Assembly: GCA_014155875.1 (NCBI GenBank)
Contig: JACEFZ010028134.1
Location: 702,501 to 766,500, forward strand
Reading direction: 5' to 3'
DNA: 64,000 nt
DNA from: Cepaea nemoralis
Lineage: Eukaryota > Mollusca > Gastropoda > Stylommatophora > Helicidae
Shown: positions 1 to 10,832 of the stretch, piece after piece
How the letters are laid out: the number at the start of each line of letters is the position of its first letter
Numbering within the stretch: position 1 is the stretch's first letter
Position numbers and translations under genes: made by a program
Notes under the pieces: generated by a model
Database searches by the model: none
What the model was told of the DNA's origin: nothing
Seen by the model: the letters and a program-made list of their open reading frames with translations, nothing else

Positions 1-610
1 CATAGAATTAAATGAAGTACATTGTATTATGCAATGATTATTTTGATGGTTGTTGATATTTATTGGCTAAATAGAGGTGTGTTGGAGGGCGAGTGGTAGA
101 GTTATTGGGACATAGAGGCATTCAGTTCTGCCTCTTCATCTGAAGATGAAACTGTAACTTCTTCCTGCTTCTTTTCCTGGTTCTTCTCTGCTTGAACAAA
201 ATTGTGTCCAAAGTCCGCTGCACAGTCTATTTCCGTTTCCCTAAATAAAGCTCCTTGTAACAGGTGATGGCGCTTGTTACTGCCCTCGATACTTTGGAGC
301 TCCGTTCTCTGTTCGGGTAATCGTCATTTATTATGTCCATTGCCACATCAATCAATTGAATAGAATTGTGACAAACGTTGAGCTGTCAACATTCGACGTG
401 AGAGGGGTGTGGGGGTGGGGAGAGGGTCGCAACAGGGTGCTCCTCTTCCTTCTGAGCTCTCTGGACGTCGAGTTGCATTGGGTCCTCGTTAGACAACTCT
501 TCTCCATGTGATGCAAGGAACTCATCAATGTCAGCCTCCTCCAACCCTTCAAAGCCAGCTTTAGTGGCTAAGTTAGCGATCTGTCGTCGAATAGCATGAA
601 CGTCGTCAAA

Positions 611-931
611 TTAAAAAAAGTCGTGCACACATTCTGGCCACAGTTTTCGCCACACAGCATTCATGCATACAGGCGTTACCTCACTCCATGAATCCGCAAT
701 GTTGTCAATGGCCTTGTGGATGTTGTAATCTCGCCAGAATCCCTTAGTGGTAGGCTTACCGTTACCGTCCGTAGCCTTGATGAGCTGTGAGAAGGTGCGA
801 CGCAAATAATAACTTTTGAAAGTTGCAATTACATCTTGGTCCATTGGCTGGATTAATGAAGTCGTGTTTGGTGTCATGAATACAAACTTGACTTTCTCGA
901 ACAAGTCGTCCAGATTGACTGGATGATCCAA
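611..931 (-). pseudogene. Tigger-like transposase, DDE domain, C-terminal half
   Basis: This segment continues the transposase in a shifted frame. It contains VFMTPNTTSLIQPMDQDVIATFK and YYLRRTF, the conserved stretch carrying the third acidic residue (QPMDQ) in Tigger proteins. The middle catalytic motif, normally DNAPGH, falls in the frameshifted stretch near 925-950. There one frame reads LLLENALGS and another reads DHPVNLDD, so both the acidic residue and the frame are damaged. Coding continues in another frame through about 100-600, where a glutamate-rich C-terminus ending in LDTFLS-like residues is typical of the family. Inactive copy. Confidence 0.7.
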
Positions 932-1037
932 GGGCGTTTTCCAATAGCAGAAATATCTTAAATGCTAAGTTTTCTCTAGCACAATATTCCCTTAGAGCAG
1001 GAATAGTATAAACATTTACTCATTCCTGGAATAACGT

Positions 1038-1379
1038 TCATGTTATCCAAGCCTTTGTGTTGGCACGCCATGTAACGCGCAAGTGTTCCGTTGAGTAGCC
1101 GTTCAGAGCCCTTCGTGTCTCTGAGCGGTACACCAGTAAGGGCTTGAATTTGAAATCTCCTTCAGCGTTGCCACCGAGCAAAAGAGTAAGCCTTTCTTTG
1201 GCTGCTTTAAAGCCAGGCGCAGTCTTCTCATCTTTCGAAATATAAGTCCTCGATAGAAGTCTTTTCCAATAAAGCCCTGTTTCGTCAACGTTGATGACTT
1301 GCTTGGGAGAGTAACCACCCTCCTCAATCATGGTTTTTAACTCTGCAGGGAAGCGTTCTGCAGCTGCAATATTACCCAT
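1038..1379 (-). pseudogene. Tigger-like transposase, DDE domain, N-terminal half
   Basis: This 113-codon open segment carries the first catalytic block of the DDE_1 (pogo/Tigger, CENP-B-related) fold: NVDETGLYWKRL, followed by PGFKAAKERLTLLLGGNAEGDFK and PLLVYRSE. These are hallmark segments of Tigger transposases. The aspartate of VDET would be the first catalytic residue. The N-terminal helix-turn-helix DNA-binding domains are not in this frame; the sequence upstream (1380-1450, minus) continues poorly. The open segment starts inside the protein, so its first methionine is not a real start. It is a relic of a DNA transposase, not a host gene. Confidence 0.75.
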
Positions 1380-1573
1380 CGCCGCTTCACCTGTTGTCTG
1401 AATGTTGTGCAGGTGTGAACGTTTCTTAAAGCGCTCAAACCAACCACGACTCGCTCCAAAACGACGTTATAGCGGAACGTAGCGACGTAAAGTGAAGTTA
1501 TGTCCACTATGTGACAACGGCGTTATAGCCAAACGAAGTAAACCGAAGCGACGTATAGCGGGGCCTCCCTGTA

Positions 1574-1982
1574 CTTACACCAGGAAAATATTACATTCAT
1601 GAATTACTGCACTTAGAATCAGAAACAATATATTATGAACAATAAGCAGCTGTCAGAATAGCCGGTGAAACATCAAATTGATTTGAAGTGTAAAGAGGAG
1701 TAATGCAGAGTTGCATTCCCTCTCCACACCTGTTCAAAATCTACACAGAAAGTTTAATGACAAACATAACAAGTTGGTGCGACCCATGACATTTGTGATC
1801 CACTAATAATTTGTGGAAATTCATTTTCATAACTGAAATAGCAATTTGTCCTCTTAAACAATGCAGTAAAATCAGAATATGTAATCCTGTCTATCACTAG
1901 GCAAGATGAAAATGAAAATCTATTTCTCTACTTAACTTTAAAACAAAAATAATATTCAGAGACAAAACTATTTATCAATCAA
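1574..1982. other. no recognisable feature
   Basis: AT-rich sequence without ORFs, tandem structure or similarity to other repeats in the window that I could see. Confidence 0.4.
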
Positions 1983-2395
1983 AAATGACAGACCACGATG
2001 AAGCAATTGAAAACATCGGAGACTGAATATCTGGGCTCCATAACTGACAGCGACAGAGAGGTTAAAAGGTATTAAGAACCCCTAGCACAGCAGCAGAAAC
2101 ACATTAACGAAACATTTTGACAACATGCATCTTCCCTGTGGCAACATGCAGATGTGAGTCAAAGACCATCTGGCGGTCGTAAAAGAAGAGAATCTGGCTT
2201 TTTGTTGTAAATTTGACAGAACAGTTCTCAATGTGTCGTAACTCAGGGGAAACCAATACTGGCATTTGCAAAGGTCTGAACAGCGAAAAACAAACTGAAT
2301 AGTAAACCTCACACTATCTCGGAAACTGAAATATTTTGGCCACAGTAAAGGCCGCAGTGGTCCAGAAAGGAGAATAGCTGAAGGTCCCATATTTC
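1983..2395 (+). pseudogene. LINE C-terminal fragment
   Basis: Two short plus-strand translations match the C-terminal part of RTE/CR1-like reverse transcriptases: TEYLGSITDSDREVK near 2022-2066 and RKLKYFGHSKGRSGPERRIAEGP near 2320-2388. The intervening sequence is out of frame. These pieces correspond to the post-catalytic region seen more fully at 36870-37516. Too decayed to assign to a named clade. Confidence 0.45.
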
Positions 2396-2439
2396 TGTTC
2401 TGTATACTTGTAGTGGTAGTGCTTTAACATTTAACATTA

Positions 2440-2570
2440 CACTCCCAAAATATTACACTCCTAAAGCAATACACTTCCAAAGTATTACACTTCTAAAGTA
2501 TTAACTCTTAAAATATTACGCTCTCTAAATATTACACTCCCAAAATATTACACTAAATAGATTTTACAAT
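2440..2570. repeat. imperfect about 17-bp tandem repeat (ATTACACTCC-type)
   Basis: Seven or eight imperfect units containing TATTACACT plus a short A-rich link follow each other. A CA/CG dinucleotide tract follows at 2582-2618. Confidence 0.6.
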
Positions 2571-3157
2571 TATAAACTATTTCACACACACACACACGCG
2601 CGTGCGCGCACGCACATTTTCAACAAAGAATTACATGTAAATTGTATTATAATACTGAAGTTGTCTCTTCATGCAGAATTACATTTCTTTCTATGGTTTC
2701 TTAATTGCTTGTGTGGACGGTTTTGGTTTCTCACCTGGGGAAGTTTTTAACACGAAACGTCAAATTTTAAAAATGTCTGTTTATTCTTAAGTCGGCTCTC
2801 AACTTTTGATTGTTTATTCACGTTACGACGGCTGCAGTGTTTGTTAAATTAGCATTTACTGCCACAGCTGATGGCCATTGTGTTTACATGACCACACTTT
2901 ACTATCTGAAGATGGCAACATGTGTGGCGAAATCACAGTATAAATTTCACCGTCGAGGAACTGATTATATACGAGGTACTGTGCAGAAACTGGTCTAGTC
3001 CCTGCCGCAACAATTTCCGATCTTCTAAACAACCAGAAAACAACAGAACATCATGTCAGTCCTTGCAAGTGCTATACTGTTAGGTAAGAAATGATACAGC
3101 AATTCTCAAACTTCTTTCCCTGTGTCCACAGTTCTTTAGTGTAATTGCGTTCGCTAC

Positions 3158-3236
3158 CACAAAATTAATCTGTTCATCTTCGCTACCACAAAATTAATCT
3201 GTTCATCTTCGCTACCACAAAATTAATCTGTTCGTC
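3158..3236. repeat. 29-bp tandem repeat, three copies
   Basis: The unit TCGCTACCACAAAATTAATC plus TGTTCATCT is present almost three times with a single change in the last copy. Confidence 0.85.
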
Positions 3237-3429
3237 TTCTCCGTTTATCAGGTACTTTCTGTTTAATTGTTCGACGGCATTTGCGCCATTAAGGCATTAG
3301 AAAACTTGATCCTGTCTGTTAAGAGAGGAAAAGGCATACCCAAAATCGAAGTCTTTTTATGAACTTAAAAGAATCAAAAAGAATATTCTCAAACAAAAAT
3401 TACATGTCAACCAAAAATCAAAAGGAACA

Positions 3430-3855
3430 ATTCTCATAATCTCATCTCATTCCTCTTGTACCTTGCGGTGTCGAGGTGAAGCATAAGCAGCGGGAGAGTG
3501 CCCGCTTATGGGCTTCATGTATCGATATTCCCATGGACTCTGTTATTCCCAGTGTCCATCGTTTACGTGGTCGGCCTCTTCCTCTGCCCCCCTCTGGTCT
3601 GTACACCATTGCTTGTTGTGGTATACTGTAAGTTGGTAACCTACGTGTATGGCTGAAACCATTTTACTTGCTGCCTTCTAATAAAATCTAGCGCAGCTAT
3701 AACCCCCAGTTTAGTCCTGATTTCTTCATTTCTGATCTTATCTCTTCTTGATACACTGAGTATTTTTCTCAGGAATCTCATTCCTGTTGTGATTTTTCTG
3801 TTCTTTTATTTCTGTCATTGTCCAGGTTTGGCATGGGTAGCATAGAGTTGGTAGG
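3430..3855 (-). mobile_element. LINE-E, 5'-truncated 3' end
   Basis: On the minus strand the translation includes MRFLRKILSVSRRDKIRNEEIR and a downstream KWF...YT segment, as in LINE C-terminal regions. The copy ends in a short (ATGAG)n-like tail (plus strand CTCATCTCATTCC near 3437). Two further copies share this sequence, at 19575-29719 (interrupted) and 52383-52680. This is a truncated, non-functional insertion. Confidence 0.65.
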
Positions 3856-4077
3856 AAGATTATGTTAGTCGGATTATATTTCTTATTTTGTCTACGAGCA
3901 GTATGAAAATCCCCTGCTGGCTTGCTATGCAACTCGCAGGTTTAGGACACACATCTGACCAAGGGGAGTCCGTCCCCCGGGCGAGCCAGAGCAACAATGA
4001 AGAAATTGAAATGGTCACAGACCTGGCATATCTTGAGTCCGTAGTCACGTACGAGGAGGACTGAGATGTAGACTAGG

Positions 4078-4620
4078 TAGGTCAGCATGGCCGAATGGAT
4101 AAAAACGAGTGTTCTTAAACATCCGGTGCGCTGATACCGTGGTAACGGGTTCAACCCCTACACCGGACAGTTGGACTAAAATGTTGACATGTCGTCATTG
4201 ATTTGGGGACGTAAATTACAAGTACCCCTGAAGACGGAATGGGTTCGCCTGATGGCGCGGGAAAGCTAATCCACACGCAAAATTCAGTCCAGCTACTACT
4301 AGAAACCTCCCTGGCCTAGGGGTTAACGCTTTCTCCGTAATCCCGTATATTCACGTGGGTAACGCAGCTGCGCGAGATTCGGAAGCAGATCGCATCGCGT
4401 TGGTTACTTACGGGTGTATGGGAGCCGGTCGCTCAGAAAGCAATGACAAACTACTGAGCGTAATCTTGCCAAGACATCAACAGCAGCTGAAAAGTGCTGG
4501 TGTTGACTGCAATGTCCTGTAAAGGATATGCGAAAAAAAAAACAACTACTAGAAGTAGTGTGACTGGACTACGCTTGAGTTCAAAGCGAGCGCAAACAAA
4601 TAAAACAAAAGATGTACCCT
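4078..4620 (+). mobile_element. SINE-B, tRNA-derived, carrying a nested SINE-C
   Basis: The head is tRNA-like, with an A box TGGCCGAATGG (4088-4098) and a B box GGTTCAACCCC (4148-4158), the internal promoter of RNA polymerase III. A tRNA-unrelated body follows, with the signature GGGTTCGCCTGATGGCG and GAAAGCTAATCCACACGC. The body is interrupted at 4305-4544 by SINE-C and resumes at 4555 with AGTGTGACTGGACTACGC. Other copies or fragments occur at 29850-29945, 32655-32855, 60319-60600 and 60960-61060. Confidence 0.7.
4305..4544 (+). mobile_element. SINE-C nested in SINE-B, 10-bp target duplication
   Basis: The direct repeat ACTACTAGAA at 4295-4304 and 4545-4554 brackets this 240-bp insertion. 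Its head carries TGGCCTAGGGG (A-box-like), the body has AGCAATGACAAACTACTGAGC and its 3' end is an A-rich tail after GATATGCG. Related copies are at 36608-36856, about 38470-38700, 49497-49736 (minus), 60611-60868 (minus), and a fragment at 49190-49270. Confidence 0.85.
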
Positions 4621-4919
4621 ACAAACAGGAATGCAAAAGTTAAACAGTACTGAGAACCAATGGAACAACACCAACAAACAAATGAAAGTATTTATTTAAT
4701 AACAACTACGGAAGAAACTCAGGTCGCTGTATTTTAATGTTAACAGACACGTTCATAGATTATTGTGAATTAGAAGAAGAAATATACTAACGTTCCACAA
4801 GATATGTATACACAAGAAAACGAGCGCAAACGGCATCGTATTTAAAAACTGAAGTTCTTCTTACAACTCGCCGTCACCTCACAATGGAAGGTAAGAGGCC
4901 CGGGCACTTAAGCTATTAA

Positions 4920-5285
<366 letters not shown>

Positions 5286-5576
5286 GCGATGTGTGTATGT
5301 ATGTATGTATGTGGGTCCGTTCTTTATGCGTTCGCGAACAGTCCATCCGATTGAGATGAAATTTTCTACACGTCTTCTTCTCATTCCATTGCAACCAACT
5401 GTCATAGTTTTATCTATCAGCTATCAGCTATTACCGTACTCAAATTTAATTTTGTAATTACATGACTGAACATAAGAAACTATAAAACAAGGGACATAAC
5501 TTTTAGTAGCATTGTTATATCTTAAGTTAAGTCCCCTGGCTATAGATAGATCATGTTTTTTTTACGGGAACGGGCC

Positions 5577-5588
5577 GAACATAGATAA

Positions 5589-5662
<74 letters not shown>

Positions 5663-5668
5663 TCATAG

Positions 5669-5699
<31 letters not shown>

Positions 5700-6158
5700 G
5701 ATAGACAGACAGACAGATCTCCGCCAGGACTTGGGCGAAGCCGGGCCGGGTCAGACAGACAGACAGACCGACAGACAGACAGTCGGGAACGGGAACTTAT
5801 ATGACTACTTATATGAATTAAATGAGATGCTCCCTATCAGGGTCTGGGCGAAGCCGGGCCGGGAGGGACAGATAGACAGACGGACAGACAGATAAATAGT
5901 CGGGAACGGGAGCTTATATGACTACTTATATGAATTAAATGAGATGCTCCCCACCAGGGACTGGGTGAAGCTGGGCCGGATCAGACAGACAGATAAACAG
6001 ATGAGATAGACAGATAAACAGATAGACAGATAGACAGATAGACAGACAGACAGATAGTCGGGAACGGGAACGGGATCTTATATGACTACTTATATGAATT
6101 AAATGAGATGCTCCCCACCAGGAGCTGGGCGAAGCCGGGCCAGGTCAGACAGACAAGC

Positions 6159-6193
<35 letters not shown>

Positions 6194-6206
6194 TAGATAG
6201 ATAGAT
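5577..6206. repeat. GATA/GACA tetranucleotide tracts inside Helitron
   Basis: Runs of GATA and GACA alternate with the reiterated Helitron 3' segments and a unit containing TTATATGACTACTTATATGA. Confidence 0.9.
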
Positions 6207-6247
6207 CCCCACCAGGGCCTGGGTGAAGTCGGGCCGGGTCAGCTAGT

Positions 6248-6748
6248 ATATATATATATATCTGAATGTGTGTTTGTGCTGTGTCTTTTGTCTAGACAAG
6301 AATAATTTTGTATTCACCAGTGGCAGTTGGGTGTCTGCTGACCGCAGATTTTTCCGCGGGAGACTTAGTGTATCTGGAGGACTGTGAGGAGCTCTGCGCG
6401 TCTAAGCCATCAGCCACATGTCAGTAAGTGAAAGTAAAAGCTATCCTGAGACACATACTTCTGCAGCGAGAAATCGCTGTTACAGTTACAGGTAAAAGAC
6501 CCCCTTGTGGATGTGGAAGTTGAGGGAAAACCACCACATTATTCTTCCCACGTTCATGGAGTTCTACAGAACAGAGATTATCACGAAGAAAGTGGTCATG
6601 AATATCAGCTCTCAAGCGAAGGACTTCCGGTCCCCAGCATGGCGGTTAGGCATTGAACCGCCTGGAGTATTTATCTTTGTGGCTTTTTATCTTTTTTTTA
6701 ATTATCATGTTCGGAACAATGGCTACCGGCTGTTGCTGAATTGACTGA
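6248..6748. other. no gene; short local duplication
   Basis: The only structure seen is GTCATGAATATCAGCTCTCA near 6595-6615, which recurs almost exactly near 7830-7850. Confidence 0.4.
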
Positions 6749-6749
6749 T

Positions 6750-6900
6750 TTGCCTTTTAGGTTCACGAGTGCATTTTTTCAAGAGACTTCTGGGAGTCTG
6801 GAGCTACGGAGTTCGTGCTTTACGCGACGCTTTCGGCGGGTCGCCCTGCGGAAAGAGACCAAGCCATGTGAGAAAACCCGGGTCAATGAAGTCTTTCTGG
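6750..6900 (+). mobile_element. SINE-A body fragment without its tRNA head
   Basis: GGTTCACGAGTGCATTTTT, then GCTACGGAGTTCGTGC, AAGAGACCAAGCCATGTG and a GTCAATGAAGTC-like end match the body of the other SINE-A copies. The tRNA-like promoter half is absent, so this copy is 5'-truncated. Confidence 0.6.
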
Positions 6901-6944
6901 TGACTGCCGATTCCATCGACGATGAACTGTGGTTTTCGTGGATG

Positions 6945-7122
6945 ACTTTTGTTTTGGCATTCTGGCGGTGGCATTGTGCACAGTGTACCTGTGCGGGCTG
7001 TTGGATTGCCGAGACTCCAGTCTGTTCCATTTTGCACACTGGACTGTGGGGAGCATTTTGTGTGATATTCACAGGCACAGGAACTGATCATTATGGGGAC
7101 GACCCATTGCCGTGGAACCTCG

Positions 7123-7189
<67 letters not shown>

Positions 7190-7198
7190 GACTGACTG

Positions 7199-7250
<52 letters not shown>

Positions 7251-7325
7251 GCTAACTAATTAATTAACTAACTAACTAACTAACTAACTAACTAGCTAAC
7301 TAACTAACTAACTAACTAACTAGCT
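6945..7325 (+). mobile_element. retroelement 3' end with a 200-bp (TAAC)n tail
   Basis: The block from CATTCTGGCGGTGGCATTGT to GGAACCTCGAC is shared with 34810-34995, and in both it runs straight into CTAACTAA. Here the TAAC/AACT tail spans about 7122-7325 with a few CTGA, CTAG and AATT interruptions. A simple-repeat tail at one fixed end is typical of LINE or SINE 3' ends. No coding part is visible. Confidence 0.6.
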
Positions 7326-7329
7326 CTCA

Positions 7330-8084
7330 AGCTCTTTTCTCTTTGTCGATATTTTTCTCACATTCATCAAGATGATATGAAATTCTACTTACTACAGAAC
7401 AGAGTCAGACTAGATGGTGGTGTGAAGAAATCTCATTAGCAGAGATGATCTAGAACACAAGGCCCGAGATCTGTGGATAGACATGATCAGCAATCGCCAG
7501 TTTACAGAGCACGTGATGGTGATGATGGAAAGGCAGACATAAACGGATATCCCATTTCTCCTTATCGGTGGTAGAAAACAAAATACGCAATTTTATTCAG
7601 GTCTTTACGATGTCAATCATCCACTTCGTGATTTCCTGCCGCCATAATAATCAATCCAATGAAAGGGGACTTGATGAATTATAGGGCAAAGTTGAAGGCC
7701 ACAAACATAATGGATAAATACATTAATTAACAGTATTGTTGGTGCTATCAAAACGTCATATATTGTCCGGTTCTTTCCCTTTGAACCAGATCCAATCAAT
7801 AGCTAGGCATTTGTTATCATCAGGAAAGTGGTGATGAATATCAGCTCTCAAGCGCTTTTCTCTTGTCAATATTTTTCTCACATTCATCAAGCTATGAAAT
7901 TCTACTTACTCCCAAAATCACTCTTACTTGGGGATGTTGGATTCGAATCCACAAGTGAACAAGTTTTACAATATAATGAGAAGGTGGTGTTCATACTTTC
8001 CTGGACCACTAGCTGCCTCAGATAAGGACGAACAACTTTGATTCCTCATGTGTACACTATGGAAGTTAATGATTCGTCGGCAGA
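7330..8084. other. no gene; diverged 70-bp duplication
   Basis: 7323-7395 and 7838-7910 share AGCTCTCAAGC, TTTTCTCACATTCATCAAG and TGAAATTCTACTTACT, so they are a diverged pair. Nothing else is recognised. Confidence 0.5.
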
Positions 8085-8690
8085 TCATCATCATCATCAT
8101 GCGCCTTGCCAACTAGCGTAGTGTTCATGACTCGTCACAGATCTCGGTCTTTGGTGTTCTGGATCAACTCTGCTGATGATATTCCTCCATGCCACCATCA
8201 AAATCTATCCAGCATCATTTTTCTTGGCCTGCCTCTTTTCCCACAGATCTTTCCAGTCATCACAATGTTCTCCAATGCCTCTCTTCTCATCACACGACAA
8301 AATAATATTGTTTGTCCCCTTCTTATAGCTGTATATAATGTTCTAGTTTCATTGGCCTCTTCCAAACAATCATTGTTAGTTACTCTGGCAGTTCGAGATA
8401 TTCGCAACAATCTTCTCATCTCCGTTGCTTCTAAGCTCTTTCTAATTTATTCATTCACGATCGATGCTTCACTTCCTTAAAGCAAAACAGGTTCAATATA
8501 ACATGTTAGCACTCTCTTTCTGACATTCACTGACAGTGACTTATTCCATAAGATACTTTTCAATGTACTGAATTGCAATTTTTGCTTGACTATTCTACTT
8601 GTAATCTCTGTCGAGCATCTTCTATCTGATCTTATAATTTTGTCCCTAGTTATTTATCAGCTTGGTTATGCATTACCCCTTATATTGTCG
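8085..8690 (-). mobile_element. LINE-D, 3' part with (ATG)n tail
   Basis: The minus strand carries RRLLRISRTARVTNNDCLEEANETRTL and GQTILFCRVMRREALENIVMTG, then RGRPRKM. These are the C-terminal LINE segments also seen at 58211-58675. The plus strand starts with CATCATCATCATCATGCGCC at about 8086, which is the (ATG)n tail on the minus strand. Frameshifted. Confidence 0.6.
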
Positions 8691-8890
8691 GCACATATAC
8701 ATCGAAAATAATAGGCAGCAATTGACCGTTACAGTTGCAAAAATGTAAAGGCAACAAAGAATTCTCATGTGGGTGGATGTGAAAGTCAAGGAGTGGTAAT
8801 CACATTTATTTCCAGAGGTGTGGCTTCTTTTACTTTCTTCTTTGTTTCATTTTGCGAGAGAGTGTGCCCTATCTCAGGAGTAGGTGTGTC

Positions 8891-9405
8891 CAACTTCAGG
8901 ATACACATGCTTGAGGTGGATTTCTTCCAACTTCAGGATACACATGCTTGAGGTGGATTTCTTCCAACTTCAGGATACACATGCTTGAGGTGGATTTCTT
9001 CCAACTTCAGGATACACGTGCTTGAGGTGGATTTCTTCCAACTTCAGGATACACATGCTTGAGGTGGATTTCTTCCAACTTCAGGATACACATGCTTGAG
9101 GTGGATTTCTTCCAACTTCAGGATACACATGCTTGAGGTGGATTTCTTCCAACTTCAGGATACACATGCTTGAGGTGGATTTCTTCCAACTTCAGGATAC
9201 ACATGCTTGAGGTGGATTTCTTCCAACTTCAGGATACACATGCTTGAGGTGGATTTCTTCCAACTTCAGGATACACATGCTTGAGGTGGATTTCTTCCAA
9301 CTTCAGGATACACATGCTTGAGGTGGATTTCTTTCAACTTCAGGATACACATGCTTGAGGTGGATTTCTTCCAACTTCAGGATACACATGCTTGAGGTAG
9401 ATTTC
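8891..9405. repeat. 37-bp minisatellite, about 14 copies
   Basis: The unit begins CAACTTCAGGATACACATG and continues CTTGAGGTGGATTTCTTC. Copies are nearly identical (an ACGTG variant near 9017 and TTTC variants near 9331). The array starts sharply at 8891 and ends at about 9405 in a diverged half unit. Confidence 0.95.
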
Positions 9406-9485
9406 TCTCGAGGCCTCAGAGATGTGGTTTTACAGACACAGGCACCTAGCCGCCTTGGCAGTCGATCTGTCAACAATATGAAGAA

Positions 9486-9757
9486 ACACAAAGCAATGCA
9501 GCTTTACAGAACAGAATTACGACACATACAGGACGTTGCGGCGACTAGCCTTCATCAGCAAACAAATACATGCACGAAACACAGCATATAGTACAGGAGA
9601 AGATCTTCCGGTGACTACATTAAGGCATAAGGACGGGATGAGATTTTGTACTATATGTTGTGTTTCGTGCATGCATTTGTTTGCTGATAAAGGCTAATCG
9701 CCGCAACGTCCTGTATGTGCTATAATTATTTTCTGTAACGCTGCATTACTTTGTGTT
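9486..9757. mobile_element. long inverted repeat (fold-back MITE-like)
   Basis: The sequence 9486-9596 is repeated in inverse orientation at 9644-9757. Shared segments include ACATACAGGACGTTGCGGCG, CAGCAAACAAAT and GCACGAAACACA. The arms are about 110 bp and I estimate 85-90% identity by eye; the spacer is about 47 bp. There is no ORF. A MITE or a large fold-back element is the likeliest explanation. No clear target duplication was found. Confidence 0.75.
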
Positions 9758-9819
9758 ATTTTATATTATTTACATTTCCACAGCTTTACCGCAGTTCCAC
9801 CAAATTTTATTCATATTTG

Positions 9820-10140
9820 ACAGACAACAGTTTGTTACATTATGCTTTAAAAAAAACAACATAATTAGACCACATAGCGGGGACCAGGGATGAAGTTATA
9901 CCTCTCCACACCATGAAGCCTGGGTTGAACTGTAGAAACCTTGTGTTGCCCATGCAGTATGATCCCTCTCTCTGCTTAGTTTACTCCAGAGGAGACGTCA
10001 CACCAATCCATCTGGAACAAGACATGCTGTAGAAGCCGTCGGATCAGCAAATCAATGATCTAATTGTCCTCCTATCAGACCAATTGCTAACCAAGGCTTA
10101 GGGCATGGTCTGCTCTGCCATGATATTTAATCTTCAGGTT
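9820..10140 (+). mobile_element. dispersed repeat family F, plus copy
   Basis: The order TTGACAGACAACAGTTTG, CCATGAAGCCTGGG, GTGTTGCCCATGCA, GTTTACTCCAGAGG and CTAACCAAGGCTTAGG is shared with 51035-51560 (plus) and, inverted, with 12345-12720, 19030-19135 and 59540-59715. It is a non-coding interspersed repeat of unknown class. Confidence 0.6.
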
Positions 10141-10167
10141 GCATGGTTTCTCCCCAAGCATTTACTG

Positions 10168-10415
10168 TATAAAAAAACTCGACAGGGTCGACTTCATTGC
10201 ACCGGGATTTATCCCACATGGCTCCGTCTCTTTCCGCGGCGAATTGCCAAAAGCGTAGCACAAAGCACAAACTCCGTAGCTCCAGCGACGACCCTAAGAA
10301 GTCTCCGAAAAAATGCACTCATGAACCGAAGGAGGCGTCCGGAATCAAACCCACAACCTTTGGAGCCTGAGTCAGACGACTTGACCACTTCGCCACGGAT
10401 GATCCCTACCGTGAC
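10168..10415 (-). mobile_element. SINE-A, minus copy
   Basis: Read on the minus strand, it has the A box TGGCGAAGTGG, the B box GGTTTGATTCC, the body with GCTACGGAGTTTGTGC and AAAGAGACGGAGCCATGTG, and a 3' end at GTCGACCCTGTCGAGTTT. It matches SINE-A copies at 33275, 41718, 42728 and 49814. Confidence 0.75.
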
Positions 10416-10555
10416 GAATTGTGCGAATGAAATACCTTGACGAATTGTGAGATTGAAATACTTTGACGAATTGTGTGGATGCGATAGTGTAATGTGTAGT
10501 GCTCTGCATTGCCCATAGTGTGGTCCAGGTAATGATGTTCTCTTTGCTTTGTCCA

Positions 10556-10797
10556 GTAGGACAGTAGTATAGTGTGTGGGAGAGTAGGATAGTGTGTGGA
10601 ACAGTAGTATAGTGTGTGGGAGAGTAGTATAAGGTGTGGGACAATAGTATAGTGTGTGGGACAGTAGGATAGTGTGTGGGACAGTAGTATAGTGTGTGGG
10701 ACAGTAGTATAGTGTGTGGGAGAGAAGGATAGTGTGTGGGACAGTAGTATAGTGTGTGGGACAGTAGTATAGTATGTGGGACAGTAGAATAGTGTGC
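10556..10797. repeat. 21-bp minisatellite
   Basis: About 11 copies of GTGTGTGGGACAGTAGTATA(G) with A/G variants. A short repeat containing GACGAATTGTG lies just upstream (10414-10475). Confidence 0.9.
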
Positions 10798-10832
10798 AGT
10801 TTTTCAATCTTACCCCCACTTTGTGGTCCAGG

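Larger units (their letters stand above)
1..1573 (-). mobile_element. Tigger/pogo-type DNA transposon, decayed, 3' end off window
   Basis: The element is read on the minus strand. Its 5' terminus is at 1571, where the minus strand begins CAGGGAGGCCCCGCTATA and is flanked by the dinucleotide TA at 1572-1573, as expected for a Tc1/mariner-pogo superfamily element. Inside the terminus, CGNCGT(TA)TAGC-like motifs recur at about 1460-1560 and could be transposase-binding repeats. Downstream come fragments of a Tigger-like transposase (1038-1379, 611-931 and C-terminal coding at about 100-600). The other terminal repeat lies outside the window. The coding region is broken by frameshifts, so this copy cannot move by itself. 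Confidence 0.75.

Noticed and set aside
6741..7127. 128-codon plus ORF as a gene
   Set aside because: It spans a SINE-A fragment and a retroelement 3' end ending in the TAAC tail; no conserved motif.
8106..8480. 124-codon plus ORF
   Set aside because: Shadow of a LINE-D C-terminal fragment on the minus strand.
8891..9405. CRISPR-like array of 37-bp repeats
   Set aside because: Repeats are directly adjacent without unique spacers, and the genome is animal. It is a minisatellite.
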